Assembly (NCBI GenBank): GCA_964017125.1
Contig: OZ024911.1
Coordinates: 35,353,520-35,417,519, forward strand
Source of the DNA: Flabesymbios commensalis
Lineage: Eukaryota > Annelida > Polychaeta > Terebellida > Flabelligeridae
Direction: 5' to 3'
Length of the DNA: 64,000 nt
The notes under the pieces were generated by a model that had not been told where the DNA came from, did no database searches, and was given only the letters and a program-made list of their open reading frames with translations. Below, piece after piece: positions 25,415 to 36,300 of the stretch (position 1 is its first letter; the number at the start of each line of letters is the position of its first letter). The position numbers and the translations under genes are program-made.

Positions 25415-26960
25415 GGTAAAATTAAAAAAAAAATTAATACTACTGACAAGCTGTGCAATCTATACATGTAATGTAGATAAATACGTGTGCTCATAGGTAC
25501 AACAACTATTAACATGATTAACAAGGTTGAGACAACATAAAAGCTAGAACAAACGGAACAAATAATTGAAAAATTAGAAAAATAAAGACATAAAAAAGAA
25601 AATAGGAAAAGGTGAAGTGTGCAGAACATGTCAGTGTAAGATCAACTATGGACCACTGACGTGTGTCGTGTTCCAGAATGTGTATTAACATTATCGAATC
25701 AATATATTTAAATCAAATATAGTGTTTATAAGTTACATTGAGTTTCATTGAGAAGTTAATTACAGTCAACAAACTACAATCAATACAAAAACTTATTATT
25801 ATAGTGGAAAAAAATATATGCACATTAATATATCAATGGAAGTTCACAGTATATACAGTTCAAATAAATGTAAAACAGAGAATGCATACGGTTCTGGACG
25901 ATGGTGTGAGCTGAGAGAAACATTCCTGGGTGTCAGAGAGCAGTGGTGAGGGTGAGGAGAGATACAGGTGTACATAACCCTGTACAGGTGTAACCAGGTA
26001 TTAGGTAACCACGTAACAAGCTGATTGGGTTGAAACCTCTCCGGCTGAACAAGCAGTTAACAGTCAACTCACAGTCAACAGTCAACTCACACGCCCCCCC
26101 CCCCTCGTCGAGAAGGGGAGGGGGAGTTAACGCTTTAATCACCAGATTAGTGAAAGTTAAATTAGAATATACTGATATATAGAAAAAGGAACACAATGTC
26201 AACAATTACCTGACATTGGTTGGAAAATTATTCAGAAACTGCTACATCTTGGTAAAAATATAATTGGAGAAGTGGATATTAAGGCAGGTAAGACTAATTT
26301 CAATCAAATTAATCAGGATGCATTGTTATTTAAACTGTCAGAATAGTTTAAGCTCATTAAAATCAGTGGTGTATCCCAACAACAAATAGTAAGGAAAACA
26401 ACATTCAACATTTTGAGCAACAAAAATATAAGACATGTAAAAAAAGAATTAGGACTACGTTTATAAATTCCGAAGCATTATTTGTTTATGATATTGGGAT
26501 ATTTAAACTCATTGCAATCAAGATATGTTCATTCATTCGAGTGTTTTACAAGGATGGTGGGACAAGGATGTGTCTCGTTCGAATGTTATTCTCTAACTAA
26601 ACCAGTTAAAATCGCCACATTGACATGATTCGTAAGGTTTACGAAATAAGCAAGATAGTTTATCAATGCACAGGTGATTTAACATGCTTAAGCAAGAACC
26701 TAGGCCAGGGCGTAATTTACACAAAATGAAGCTTATTACAAACAATAATTGTTAAGTATGTTTATATATAAATATACATGCATATACATACGTATACATA
26801 TATACACACGCATATATATATAACTAGACATAAATAGTGCGAACATGCAAAAATAGTGACGAGCTTGACTGTCACTATAATGCTCAATCAGATTGAAATC
26901 AATGACAGTGAATTAGGCCTACATACCTTAATAATTTTGAAACAAACAACGCTAACATTA

Positions 26961-27926
26961 TTATTTTGTGTATGGCTTAAAATAAACTAACAAAACTAAC
27001 AAACTAAGATATGTGTTCAACCATGTGTTAAGGTTTACTATACTTAATTGTTCATTGTTCGTTGGTGGAATCAAGTGATAAGCAGCAGTTGATAATATCG
27101 TTACCAGCAACAGCAGTGACCGCAGCAGTGTCAGTTGTAGAGGTGTTATTAGACTGTGCTGTGTTGTTGTTGACGGTAGGCCTAACAGGCTGTGGCGGTC
27201 TCTCTGAGAGGCACCGAAATGCCGTTGTTTTAACTGTGAGGGTGGTGGTCTCTGATAGTCACGTCCACGCTGCTGATGTGCGTTGGCTAGTACAACATTC
27301 AGGTCGTCGTAAACCCTTAACTTAATTTTAAGTCCTGCCTTCGTCACACACCAGACATGACCATTCCACGACCACGCGGAATTAACCCCGTCGTGGAATC
27401 TTCCACGGTTCAGAAGTTGTTGATTTAAAGTGGTCAAATCTTCCATTATAACATACTTTGAACGCTTTAGCTCACGACGTGCTCTTATCACTCTCTGTTT
27501 AATGTCCCTATTATGAAAACGAACAATGATGGCTGGTGGCTTGTCATCGCAAGCCCGACCAATTCGATGAGCGGCTTCAATGTCTTTTTCATTTATTGAT
27601 TTAAGTTGTAGTTTTTGGTGGATGATGCCTACAACTTCCTTTCTAACATCTTCGTTTTCCTGCACTTGGTGGTCATGTATCCTCAAACACCATCCACGTC
27701 CATATTGCTCATTTTCCTTTATACGCTTTTTCAAGTCAGTATTTTCACGTCTCATCAAATCATTCTCACCACTGATGAGATCCAGCTGTGCCTCAAGAGC
27801 GGTCAGCTTTGCCGTTACACTATCTAAGATTTCATTTTTTAGGTCGGCCAGGGCTTTTCGGATGGTGGTATCAACCGACTGGTTAATTGTTGCTCTCAAC
27901 TCCGACATCCCGATATTCACGAACAC
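26961..27926 (-). CDS. LINE ORF1 RNA-binding protein (open, 321 aa)
   Basis: Nucleic-acid chaperone of a LINE, acting with ORF2 in the ribonucleoprotein. Residues about 20-75 are a heptad-rich coiled coil (LTALEAQLDLISGENDLMRR). The centre has the RRM-like block with LRIHDHQVQENEDVRKEV, IEAAHRIGR and IIVRFHNRDIKQRVIRARRE, typical of L1/CR1 ORF1 proteins. The C-terminus after about residue 250 is low-complexity, Ser/Leu-rich and unlike the rest, so it may be read-through past the original end. The first Met may not be the native start. Confidence 0.8.
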   Translation of the reverse strand: MFVNIGMSELRATINQSVDTTIRKALADLKNEILDSVTAKLTALEAQLDLISGENDLMRRENTDLKKRIKENEQYGRGWCLRIHDHQVQENEDVRKEVVGIIHQKLQLKSINEKDIEAAHRIGRACDDKPPAIIVRFHNRDIKQRVIRARRELKRSKYVIMEDLTTLNQQLLNRGRFHDGVNSAWSWNGHVWCVTKAGLKIKLRVYDDLNVVLANAHQQRGRDYQRPPPSQLKQRHFGASQRDRHSLLGLPSTTTQHSLITPLQLTLLRSLLLLVTILSTAAYHLIPPTNNEQLSIVNLNTWLNTYLSLLVLLVYFKPYTK

Positions 27927-29071
27927 TTCATTGTCACCAGAAGACTCAAGGAAAGTTATTTTTTTTTGTCTGGTTGTTTATTACCTTTATCTCTCTTATG
28001 GGACCCTGTCTTTTGACTGTCTCACATTGTTGTGGTTGCTGATACAATATACTAGTCTGAGGAAATAATATTAGATCAGGTAGGCCTATTCACAAACAGC
28101 TGACGGTCGTTGGCACTGCTGATCAGCTCAGTGAAGGCTCAACCCTCCCGGATTAGTGTAATGTTGTGTGCGTGGAGCTGACTTAATGTCTCGAGCGTAC
28201 AGCTGTACAATACAAATTCTCAACAGAGGATATTAATAAAACTCATTGTTCTCCCACAATAGGATCATCTACGCACTGAAAACTGTGCTTGTCCACTCCA
28301 ATATCCTTAAATAAACATTCTGGCAAGCATTATTACTCACACATGATGATTAAAGCATTATATTATATGAGATATCCTGGAGCAGAAAAATGTACGTCTG
28401 CTCCCTCTCAAATCAATCAATCGAAAGACCCTTTGAGGACCATTTCCTGCAGTCGGTCATAGTGCTCTGATAAAAATGTGAATATTGCCATCTGTGCACT
28501 TGTAGCTGACAAAAACCATAACAATTATTTCAAATTTCACCCAGTACGTATTTAACAGTATACGTATTTATATAAAATACTGCAGTGTTATAATTGGTGT
28601 CTACCTAGGCATAAATTAAAATTAAAAAAAAAATTCTGCAAAAAAATTAGAAATCATAATTTTTTTTAAGAGGCGATTTTTTTCCTTTCGGACACACTCT
28701 TAAAGGGGTAATGTTTTGAAACTAGTTACATACATACCAAATAAAGAAAAAAAAGTGAGAAAACCTATGTTCTTTGAGGGGGTGCAGCAAACTCTGGATT
28801 TAGACTAGTTCTTAGAATCAGCCCCAGGACTACATCGACCCATCCCTAAAATCATGTCCCCGTTTTTCATATTCACTCTTTTCATAACAGCACTGTATAT
28901 TATACATAGGAACGATGAAGTGTCGTCCTGTGGCCCAACCATATTTGCAACAAATTGTCACCAACCGTCAATCATCATGTTTTTAAATTTTGTCACAGCT
29001 AAATTACCTCTTTTAAATGTATGTTGCAATCGGTAATTACTTCCTCTACCACCTTCTCGAACATCTTTTAA

Positions 29072-29990
29072 CTTCTACTGGCAGGAGATGTCAGCTTAAA
29101 TCCGGATCCCTCCGGATCAAATGAATAAAATAAAATAATAATAAAAATTGCAACAATGAATGTTCGATCTATCAAACTTAAAACTGCCCCCTTTCTCCGA
29201 ATTATGTGTCATATACAAATCTGGACATGGTGGTAGTGACAGAAACATTGTTAAAACATGATGAAACGAAATTAACGAGCTTCGTAAAGATCAGCGCACA
29301 GGAGGAGGTGTAGGCATTCTAGTTTCCGACCAATTCAAAACTGATATTCATTCTCAGCTGCCATCCTTTAAAACGTTCGTAGCTATCTCTGAACGTATCG
29401 GAAACAATTTGTTCAGTAGTTTCGTTGTCTGCCTGTATAGGCTTCAAAGCGGTACACGTCAACTTTTGATGAATTTCAAGATTTACTAGAGAACATAAGT
29501 GCACTCCGTGACGATTTGTATATATTGGGAGATTTCAACTTACATCTGGATAACTCAAATGGAAAAACAAATACATTCAATGAAATCCTGACATGTTTCG
29601 ATCTCAAGCAGCATGTTAATTTTCCAACTCATGGTCATTGGCTAGATTTGTTGATCACCAAACGCATTTCTAAATCTATCAAATCAGTTTTTTCGACAGC
29701 ATGTATTTCAGACCATCTTGCGGTCATATCAGAAATTGATGGTTTTTTCGACAGCATGTATTTCAGACCATCTTGCGGTCATATCAGAAATTGATGGTTG
29801 TAAGATGAAATGGAACAAGGAACAATATCGTTCCGAAAAATAAACAAAATAAATTTTGGATCGTTTCATTCAGATATTCTCAATTCTGACCTAATAAAGA
29901 AACCAGGGAAAGATCTCTCAGCACTCTGTCAGCAGTATGATTATGTCCTGAATTCTATTTTAAACTAATACGCTCCTGTATTACTGTAAG
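29072..29990 (+). pseudogene. LINE ORF2 fragment: 2A-like motif and endonuclease
   Basis: A second, plus-strand LINE remnant. It opens with LLLAGDVSLNPDP (29072-29110), close to the 2A-like consensus DxExNPGP found ahead of the endonuclease in some CR1-like elements. NVRSIK (about 29158), GDFNLHLDN (29527) and the SDHLAVISE block (29709) follow. Several stops and frame changes are present; the reverse transcriptase is missing and the copy fades out before the assembly gap. Confidence 0.8.
29688..29797 (+). repeat. 55-bp perfect tandem duplication inside the LINE fragment
   Basis: The block TTTTTTCGACAGCATGTATT through AAATTGATGG occurs twice back to back (29688 and 29743). The copies are identical, so the duplication is young compared with the decayed host. 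Confidence 0.9.
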
Positions 29991-30134
29991 TACAAAACCT
30001 CCACCTACAAAACCACCAACTATATGGATGACGTAGGAAATAATGGCCCAAGTGTAATACTCGACCCCCATTTCAGATTATATATAATACATATATAATT
30101 ATATAATATTCAATATATAATGTATAATTACATA

Positions 30135-30334
30135 NNNNNNNNNNNNNNNNNNNNNNNNNNNNNNNNNNNNNNNNNNNNNNNNNNNNNNNNNNNNNNNNNN
30201 NNNNNNNNNNNNNNNNNNNNNNNNNNNNNNNNNNNNNNNNNNNNNNNNNNNNNNNNNNNNNNNNNNNNNNNNNNNNNNNNNNNNNNNNNNNNNNNNNNNN
30301 NNNNNNNNNNNNNNNNNNNNNNNNNNNNNNNNNN
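30135..30334. other. Assembly gap of 200 N
   Basis: Exactly 200 unknown bases, likely a fixed-size placeholder. The true length is unknown. It abuts a minisatellite, a plausible cause of the break. Confidence 0.98.
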
Positions 30335-30374
30335 ATCTTATTGTACATTTAAATTCATTCTGCATTCTCATTTC

Positions 30375-31540
30375 TGATATGCAGCCACGTGAATCCATTC
30401 ATTGTGACTGATGTGTTCTGAGCATGCAGGCACGTAGGCACATAGTCATGCATATATTGAATCCATTCCATGCACCTGCTGTGTTCAGAGCATACATGCA
30501 TGTAGTCATGTAGATATTGAATCCATTCCCTGTGACTGATGTGTTCAGAGCATACAGGCACGTAGGCATGTAGGCATGTAGATATTGAATCAATTCCCTG
30601 TGACTGCTGTATTCAGAGCATGCAGGCACGTAGGCATGTAGTCATGTAGATATTGAATCATTCCCTGTGGTTGCTGTTCAGAGTATGCAGGCACGTAGTC
30701 ATGTCGTCATGTAGATATTGAATCCATTCCTTGTGACTGCTGTGTTCAGAGCATGCAGGCACGTAGGCATGTAGTCATATGGATATTGAATCCATGCAAT
30801 GTGTCTGCTGTATTCAGAGCATGCAGACACGTAGGTATGTAGTCTTGTAGATATTGAATCCATTTGCAGTGATTGCTGTGTTGAGAGCATACAGGCACGT
30901 AGGCATGTAGTCATGTAGATATTGAATCCATTCCCTGTGACTGATGTGTTCAGAGCATGCAGGCACGTAGGCATGTAGTCATGTAGATATTGAATCTATT
31001 CCATGCGCCTGCTGTGTTCAGAGCATACAGGCATGTAGTCATGTAGATATTGAATCCATTCCCTGGGACTGATGTGTTCAGAGCACGCAGGCATGTAGGC
31101 ATGTAGTCATGTAGATATTGAATCCATTCCCTGTGACTGATGTGTTCAGAGCATGTAGGCACGTAGGCAAGTAGCCATGTAGATATGGAATCCATTCCAT
31201 GCGCCTGCTATGTTCAGAGCATACAGGCATGTAGTCATGTAGATATTGAATCAATTCCCTGTGACTGATGTGTTCAGAGCACGCAGGCATGTAGGCATGT
31301 AGTCATGTAGATATTGAACCCATTCCCTGTGACTGATGTTTTCAGAGCATGCAGGCACGTAGGCATGTAGTCATGTAGATATTGAATCCATTCCATGCAC
31401 CTGCTGTGTTCAGAGCATACATGCATGTAGTCATGTAGATATTGAATCCATTCCCTGTGACTGATGTGTTCAGAGCATACAGGCACGTAGGCATGTAGGC
31501 ATGTAGATATTGAATCAATTCCCTGTGACTGCTGAGTTCT
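30375..31540. repeat. 60-77 bp minisatellite
   Basis: About 17 units containing TAGATATTGAATCCATTCC, a CTGTGACTGATGTGTTCAG block and a variable number of 10-base GGCATGTAGT-like subunits, which makes the period vary from 60 to 77. No stop falls in some minus frames, so long repetitive open frames appear; they are by-products. Confidence 0.92.
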
Positions 31541-31705
31541 GATTTTGATTTCTAATTATTGCCAACCATGTCAAAAATAAGAAATACGGGAATTTTGTTT
31601 CTATATCTAGCCTAACTGGTGAATGCGCAGCAGAAAAATTGAAAAACTTTTGCAGTTCTAGTCTAAGGACATGTTTACCACGGACATGTTATTATTGGTC
31701 CGTGG

Positions 31706-32028
31706 TAAGATCAAAGCAATCGCCGCTAATTGGTGCCTTATAGTCAGGACATGAGGAGATACACCTGCAACACTTGTCTGCCTAACGCTGGGCCGACGGC
31801 ATCAACATGTGGCCCAATGCTGTAGGAACATTCAACCGTCCTTTAACAAATGTTTAGGTATACAAAAAGTTTGTTTGGGTTTTAAGCGGATTCATAGAAA
31901 TGTTGATAAAAAAATATTTTTAAAAATCTAAAAACCCCGAAAAAAAAAATCATGATCTGGGGGATACAATACTTCATTACAAAACTAAAAACGGAAATTG
32001 ATGTCCTCCCAAGGAGCTGCTTAAAGTT
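31706..32028 (-). repeat. Interspersed repeat R1, copy 2
   Basis: Inverse copy of 4424-4755, sharing CAAAAAGTTTGTTTGGGTTT and AAAGCAATCGCCGCTAATTG. It is moderately diverged and non-coding. Confidence 0.75.
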
Positions 32029-32199
32029 AATTAAAAACTGTTTTAATGTTTGTTTATTGTCTATTCCCGCACTGTAAGAGTAGACATATTTTCTAATGAC
32101 CGTAGACCCATAACATATGTATTCAAATGAAGCGGAAAGAGCTAACTAAGACATTTATAATAGTTAAAAAAAAAAATATATATTATAAATTTATATTAA

Positions 32200-32270
32200 A
32201 AAAATCAGCGCTCTAAGGGTTAACGTCATAACGGTGCTCTTATCTTAACCCTTACACCGCTAGGGCATGA
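32200..32270. repeat. piggyBac-type MITE ends
   Basis: AAGGGTTAACGTC is followed by CTTAACCCTTACACCGC: two outward-facing TTAACCCTT ends within 50 bases. They look like borders of two adjacent or broken copies. Confidence 0.45.
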
Positions 32271-32377
32271 CTGTAATCGCTTTAACATTTTTATTTAATT
32301 TTCAAACGAAAAAATTTGAACACACACCTGAGACACAACATCAAGTAGGTGAAAATTAAAATTATTTAATTAAGCAC

Positions 32378-32383
32378 TTTATT
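32378..32383 (-). terminator. Possible polyadenylation signal of the receptor gene
   Basis: AATAAA on the minus strand about 230 bases after the receptor stop; a second one is at 32290-32295. Confidence 0.4.
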
Positions 32384-32609
32384 GTTTAACTATCTATCAC
32401 TTCAGGGATAAAATCTAGAATCACCGTGAACTTTTCCATTGGAGTTAGGATAAGAGCAAAAATTTAGAAGCTTAGAAAGTTAGGTTTGGTCTAGTTTTTA
32501 AGAGGAGGGGTTTGTATTTTTTCATATCCAATCGTGCCAATCGTGTCAGCAAGGTCAGCTTAAAATGAATTCAATACAGTTACTAAACTATTGTAAAACA
32601 TAAAACTAT

Positions 32610-33302
32610 TCACTCATATTTCATTGGTCGCTGGCCTGTGATGTGACCGGCATACACGGGATCATTCCCCACAAACTCGTCCTGATATTCCAAATTGTCA
32701 TCATAAGAGGAATAGAAGGGCTGTCTGGGAAGACGCTTGCGAGAAGTTATATCTCTACTTAATCCCGTGTCGTGCGACTGATAACCATCTTGGGTGATTT
32801 CTGGACGAAGATAATCACTCTGTTCTATCTCTCGTGTGCGTCCACTTTGATTTCTTATATTCGGCTTATTTTTGTCTACACCAGCCTTTGACTGCACAGC
32901 ATTTTCAAGAGGGCCAGAGCTAGATGCATTCGTTGGTTTATTGGGTGAACTGTCCCTGTTGTCCTCTCTGTATTTTTTCTGTAGAAAATCAGAGCTTAGG
33001 TGTAGATTTCTGATGACGTTGTCAGCTGTGGGATTTGGAGCGGTTAAAGGTTTCATGTGAAATAAAGAACTTCCAGGTACACCGTTATACGATTCTCCGA
33101 ATTTGATGGATGATGCATCGTCGAAAGAATCTGTCCGGGGCTGGCGTTTGAATATATGATGACAAATACACACGATAATGAGAGTGAGAAGAACAGCACC
33201 TGCTATCCCGCCGCCAATAGCCACCCAGAACCACGGGAATCCAGGCCCACTTTTATATCTCAAATATCCTATATGAAATGTGTGCAATGTTCCGACGTAA
33301 AG
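32610..33302 (-). CDS. Receptor last exon: membrane span and cytoplasmic tail
   Basis: 230 residues starting LYVGTLHTFHIGYLRYK, then a 26-residue hydrophobic span, CHHIFKRQ stop-transfer, and a polar tail with about nine Tyr residues. SDYLRP and DPVYAGH could be SH2-type docking sites if phosphorylated (inference). No catalytic domain is visible. The stop at 32610-32612 is unambiguous. Confidence 0.85.
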   Translation of the reverse strand, partial: LYVGTLHTFHIGYLRYKSGPGFPWFWVAIGGGIAGAVLLTLIIVCICHHIFKRQPRTDSFDDASSIKFGESYNGVPGSSLFHMKPLTAPNPTADNVIRNLHLSSDFLQKKYREDNRDSSPNKPTNASSSGPLENAVQSKAGVDKNKPNIRNQSGRTREIEQSDYLRPEITQDGYQSHDTGLSRDITSRKRLPRQPFYSSYDDNLEYQDEFVGNDPVYAGHITGQRPMKYE

Positions 33303-36300
33303 CTGTGGATAAAAAATAAGCCGGCATTAAATTAAGCTGAATGCATTCGATTCCATTCTACACAATAGAAAAATACGATACGTTTATCTTGTTTTATTTT
33401 ATTGTTGGGTCGCAAACTCTGGCTCAACATTATAACAACAAGTCATGGTTAATAACTGGTATTTGTTTAAAACAATTAATCCTGTGGTGTATCGTTAATC
33501 GAGTTTGTGTCTAATTTTAACCCAAAAACACTCACAATGCATCAAAGCGTCATTTTTAAAAATGATTCACTTCCTAAAAACGAATGGCTTTTGAACGAAA
33601 ATGCCATGGAACTACTTAATCATGTTAATAATTAATATATGTAGTCACTCAGCTTTATCCACTACAAGTCGAGAATTGCGACAGCAATTCGCAGCTTGTA
33701 GTGGATGAAGATGACTACTATTGGTACTTGTATAAACGACTGTTGCATGCAATTTAAATTTATACTACTTGCTATTACTTGCTATTACTGGCTAAATCGG
33801 AAATTATTCAAGGGTGACGTGAAATCTTATATCACATCATGGTTAATTTAGGTGCACTCACTTCAACCAATCTGAGGTCTGGCTGGCTATCACCTCTACT
33901 CATGTCTGGCGGTTCTTCGGCTGGTGGGAGGCAGGTCAACTGGTTGTTGCTGACAATCAGATCCCCACAGGTGACATTCTCAATGACAATACGGTAGTCC
34001 TCACTGCTCACTCCCACCTCCAGTACCCCTTCTCCCTTAGATAACAAATAAGAAGTATCAATTTATCTTGATGCATTGCTTAAGATGCAGTGACTTTGGT
34101 ATGAACATTGAAGGTATAAGCAGCCGTGTTTAATTGTTTATAAATTGGGATGCTAAGAATAGACGTGAATTCAAGAACCAATATCTTAGATATTAGAAAT
34201 GCTTTCTCTATAGTGCAATCGGCAATGAGATCTTTAAACAATAGCTTAGCTTTCCGATTTTACAAATATTAGAATTTGTTACCCGTTTTAATATATGTTG
34301 TTTGTTAGCGACTCGCATCTTTAAAATTTTCAAGAGAGAGAAACAATAAATGCAGCATTTCAGATGTTCATTATTAAGGGCCTACCATGGTTGAGTTTAA
34401 CTGTGTACGTCTTTTAATGAATCAGTCACAGAATAAGATACGGGAATAAATAGACAGTTTACTGACATCTATAGTAATTGTATCTCCAGGAAAGTAATCC
34501 AAATGGCTGTCCCAAGATGTGAACCTAGGTCCTTCGTCGCTAACGGCTATATCGTCCTGAGTGTCAAACACTTTCGCTTCATATTTGTATTTGTCATAGA
34601 TGGAGTCCTTCTCGGTCGATTCGCTCTCCTGGGATCCCCGAATCCGGGTCCTGGGTTCTCCCAGTGACGTCATATCTGGTGATAGGCAGTACATTACTTC
34701 GTATTCGGCGTCGACGCATTTCTGGTGGACAAACATAACAGTCTGGATGATAATTGCCTCAATCGTGTGAAATGGCATGATAATAAAAAAAAAATCATAC
34801 AAATTGACAGTGCTGCCATGCGAATTCAAAATGCAGTAACTGCTTACTTACGCAGCTACTACCTCTTGGTAGCAACGCAGAGTAGTGCTAGTAGTACTGG
34901 CATATACTGGAACACTTCATAAGATGTTCAATCATTCAAATTCTCAATAGAATTCACAATCCGTTGTCTTCATGTGTTAATGACACGACGTAAGTAGGAA
35001 TATGCAATTTAATTACTTTCAATTATCACAAATGACTTTCAAAAACACTTTAAAACAAACGATTACATACCGATGGTATTATCAGATTACACGTGTAAAG
35101 CTAAGGGTAAACAGTTTGTAGTCTGATCGCGTACGAAGACTCTTCAGCCGACTTTACCCCCTGATCATGTGCCATTTCAACTCCCCTGGGAACATACAGC
35201 TTCGCAACCATGACGGCACTAGAAGCTTACCGTACACATTATATCGTCGCCTCGGAGCTAAAGGATCCTATCTGCCACTCTGACGAGTGTCAGATAGGAT
35301 CCTTTAGCTCCGAGGCGACGATATCTCTGTCTACCAGGGCGGGACGATATATATGCACCCTGCATTGTGTTAGTCAGGGTAGGAGTTTTACCCTACCTAC
35401 CCCTGCGTAGTGACATTGGCATGTAGTCCACTCTACTCAGTGGAGTGAAGTATTTGTTAATGAAGGTCCTTGCGCAAGGACACACCATCAAAACAACTAT
35501 GTCCGCGCGTTGACAGGGGAGGAACATGATATTTCTCTGAAGACCCCCACCAAGCGGGATTGAACTCGCACGATGGGCAAAGACAATTGCAAAGCGCCTT
35601 GCTCTAGCCATTGTGCCACCTCCCTCCCTAAACATGCAGCGTGAAAGGTCCTTTAACGACACATTGTTATGGGAATTGGTTGAAATTTCAAAATCACTGA
35701 TTGGTTATAATTGGCTGGTGTGACCAACCTATGATCACAGTTAACATGGTTAATCGATTGGGTGAAATTGTTAGGCGCACATATTGTTTGTGTAAATTGA
35801 AAACATCAACATATCCTTGTCACGTATGTCACACAATTTTTTTTTTTTCAGAAACTGAATCAGTCCATGATAAAATTTATCAGCAAAAATCGATTAATCA
35901 TAATTGTTGTACCAAACGACAGATCATCGATTATAATCGGTCATCAGGCACATCACTACATCGGATCATCCTAGCGAATTCATCAAAAAATGTCATTTAT
36001 TGTGAGATGATAATAATTATTGCTAAATGAAACTTACCTAATTTTAAAGCAAAACTATAAGTGCATTACATGGAATCAAAGTAACAGAAGTGTGCGCATG
36101 GTACGTAAACACCCCCTTGGAATTAGAATGATGTATCAGGCAATTAACAAAGTGATAGATACACTCTTGAAACTTCAATGGGGTGGTATATTCAGTATAA
36201 ATGCTTAAAACACCTTTTTGCGCTTTGCCGGCCCAACAATAGACCGACATATTTTCAATATTATAAGGTGTATTGTATAGTTTCTGGGGAGATAACGGTA

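Larger units (their letters stand above)
21798..28430 (-). mobile_element. CR1/Jockey-type LINE (decayed)
   Basis: Non-LTR retrotransposon reading from about 28.4 kb down to 21.8 kb: 5' region, ORF1 (27926-26961), a 1.5-kb spacer, ORF2 (25414 to about 22560), and a 3' region ending in AATAAATTTATTCTTCTTC on the minus strand, flush against the left inverted-repeat arm. The 5' limit is uncertain. ORF1 is open; ORF2 has several frame breaks, so the copy is dead. Confidence 0.85.
21666..28830. mobile_element. Terminal-inverted-repeat element enclosing a LINE
   Basis: Left arm 21666-21797 starts GTCCTGGGGCTGATTCTGA. Right arm 28685-28830 is its inverted partner and ends TCAGCCCCAGGAC. Shared inner blocks are GAACATAGGTTTT, AACATTACCC and GTGTCCGAAAG. 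TA stands directly outside both ends (21664-21665 and 28831-28832), as expected for a TA-targeting Tc1/mariner-like element. No transposase is visible; the space between the arms is occupied by a minus-strand LINE. Confidence 0.7.

Noticed and set aside
30355-31486. Overlapping 68-99 residue open frames on the minus strand with repeated 'ALNTSVTGNGFNIYMTT' type motifs
   Set aside because: They arise from a minisatellite whose unit has no stop in some frames. Period and composition explain them, and nothing suggests translation.
35540-35632. A functional tRNA gene on the minus strand
   Set aside because: The boxes are present, but the acceptor stem does not pair and an unrelated SINE body follows.
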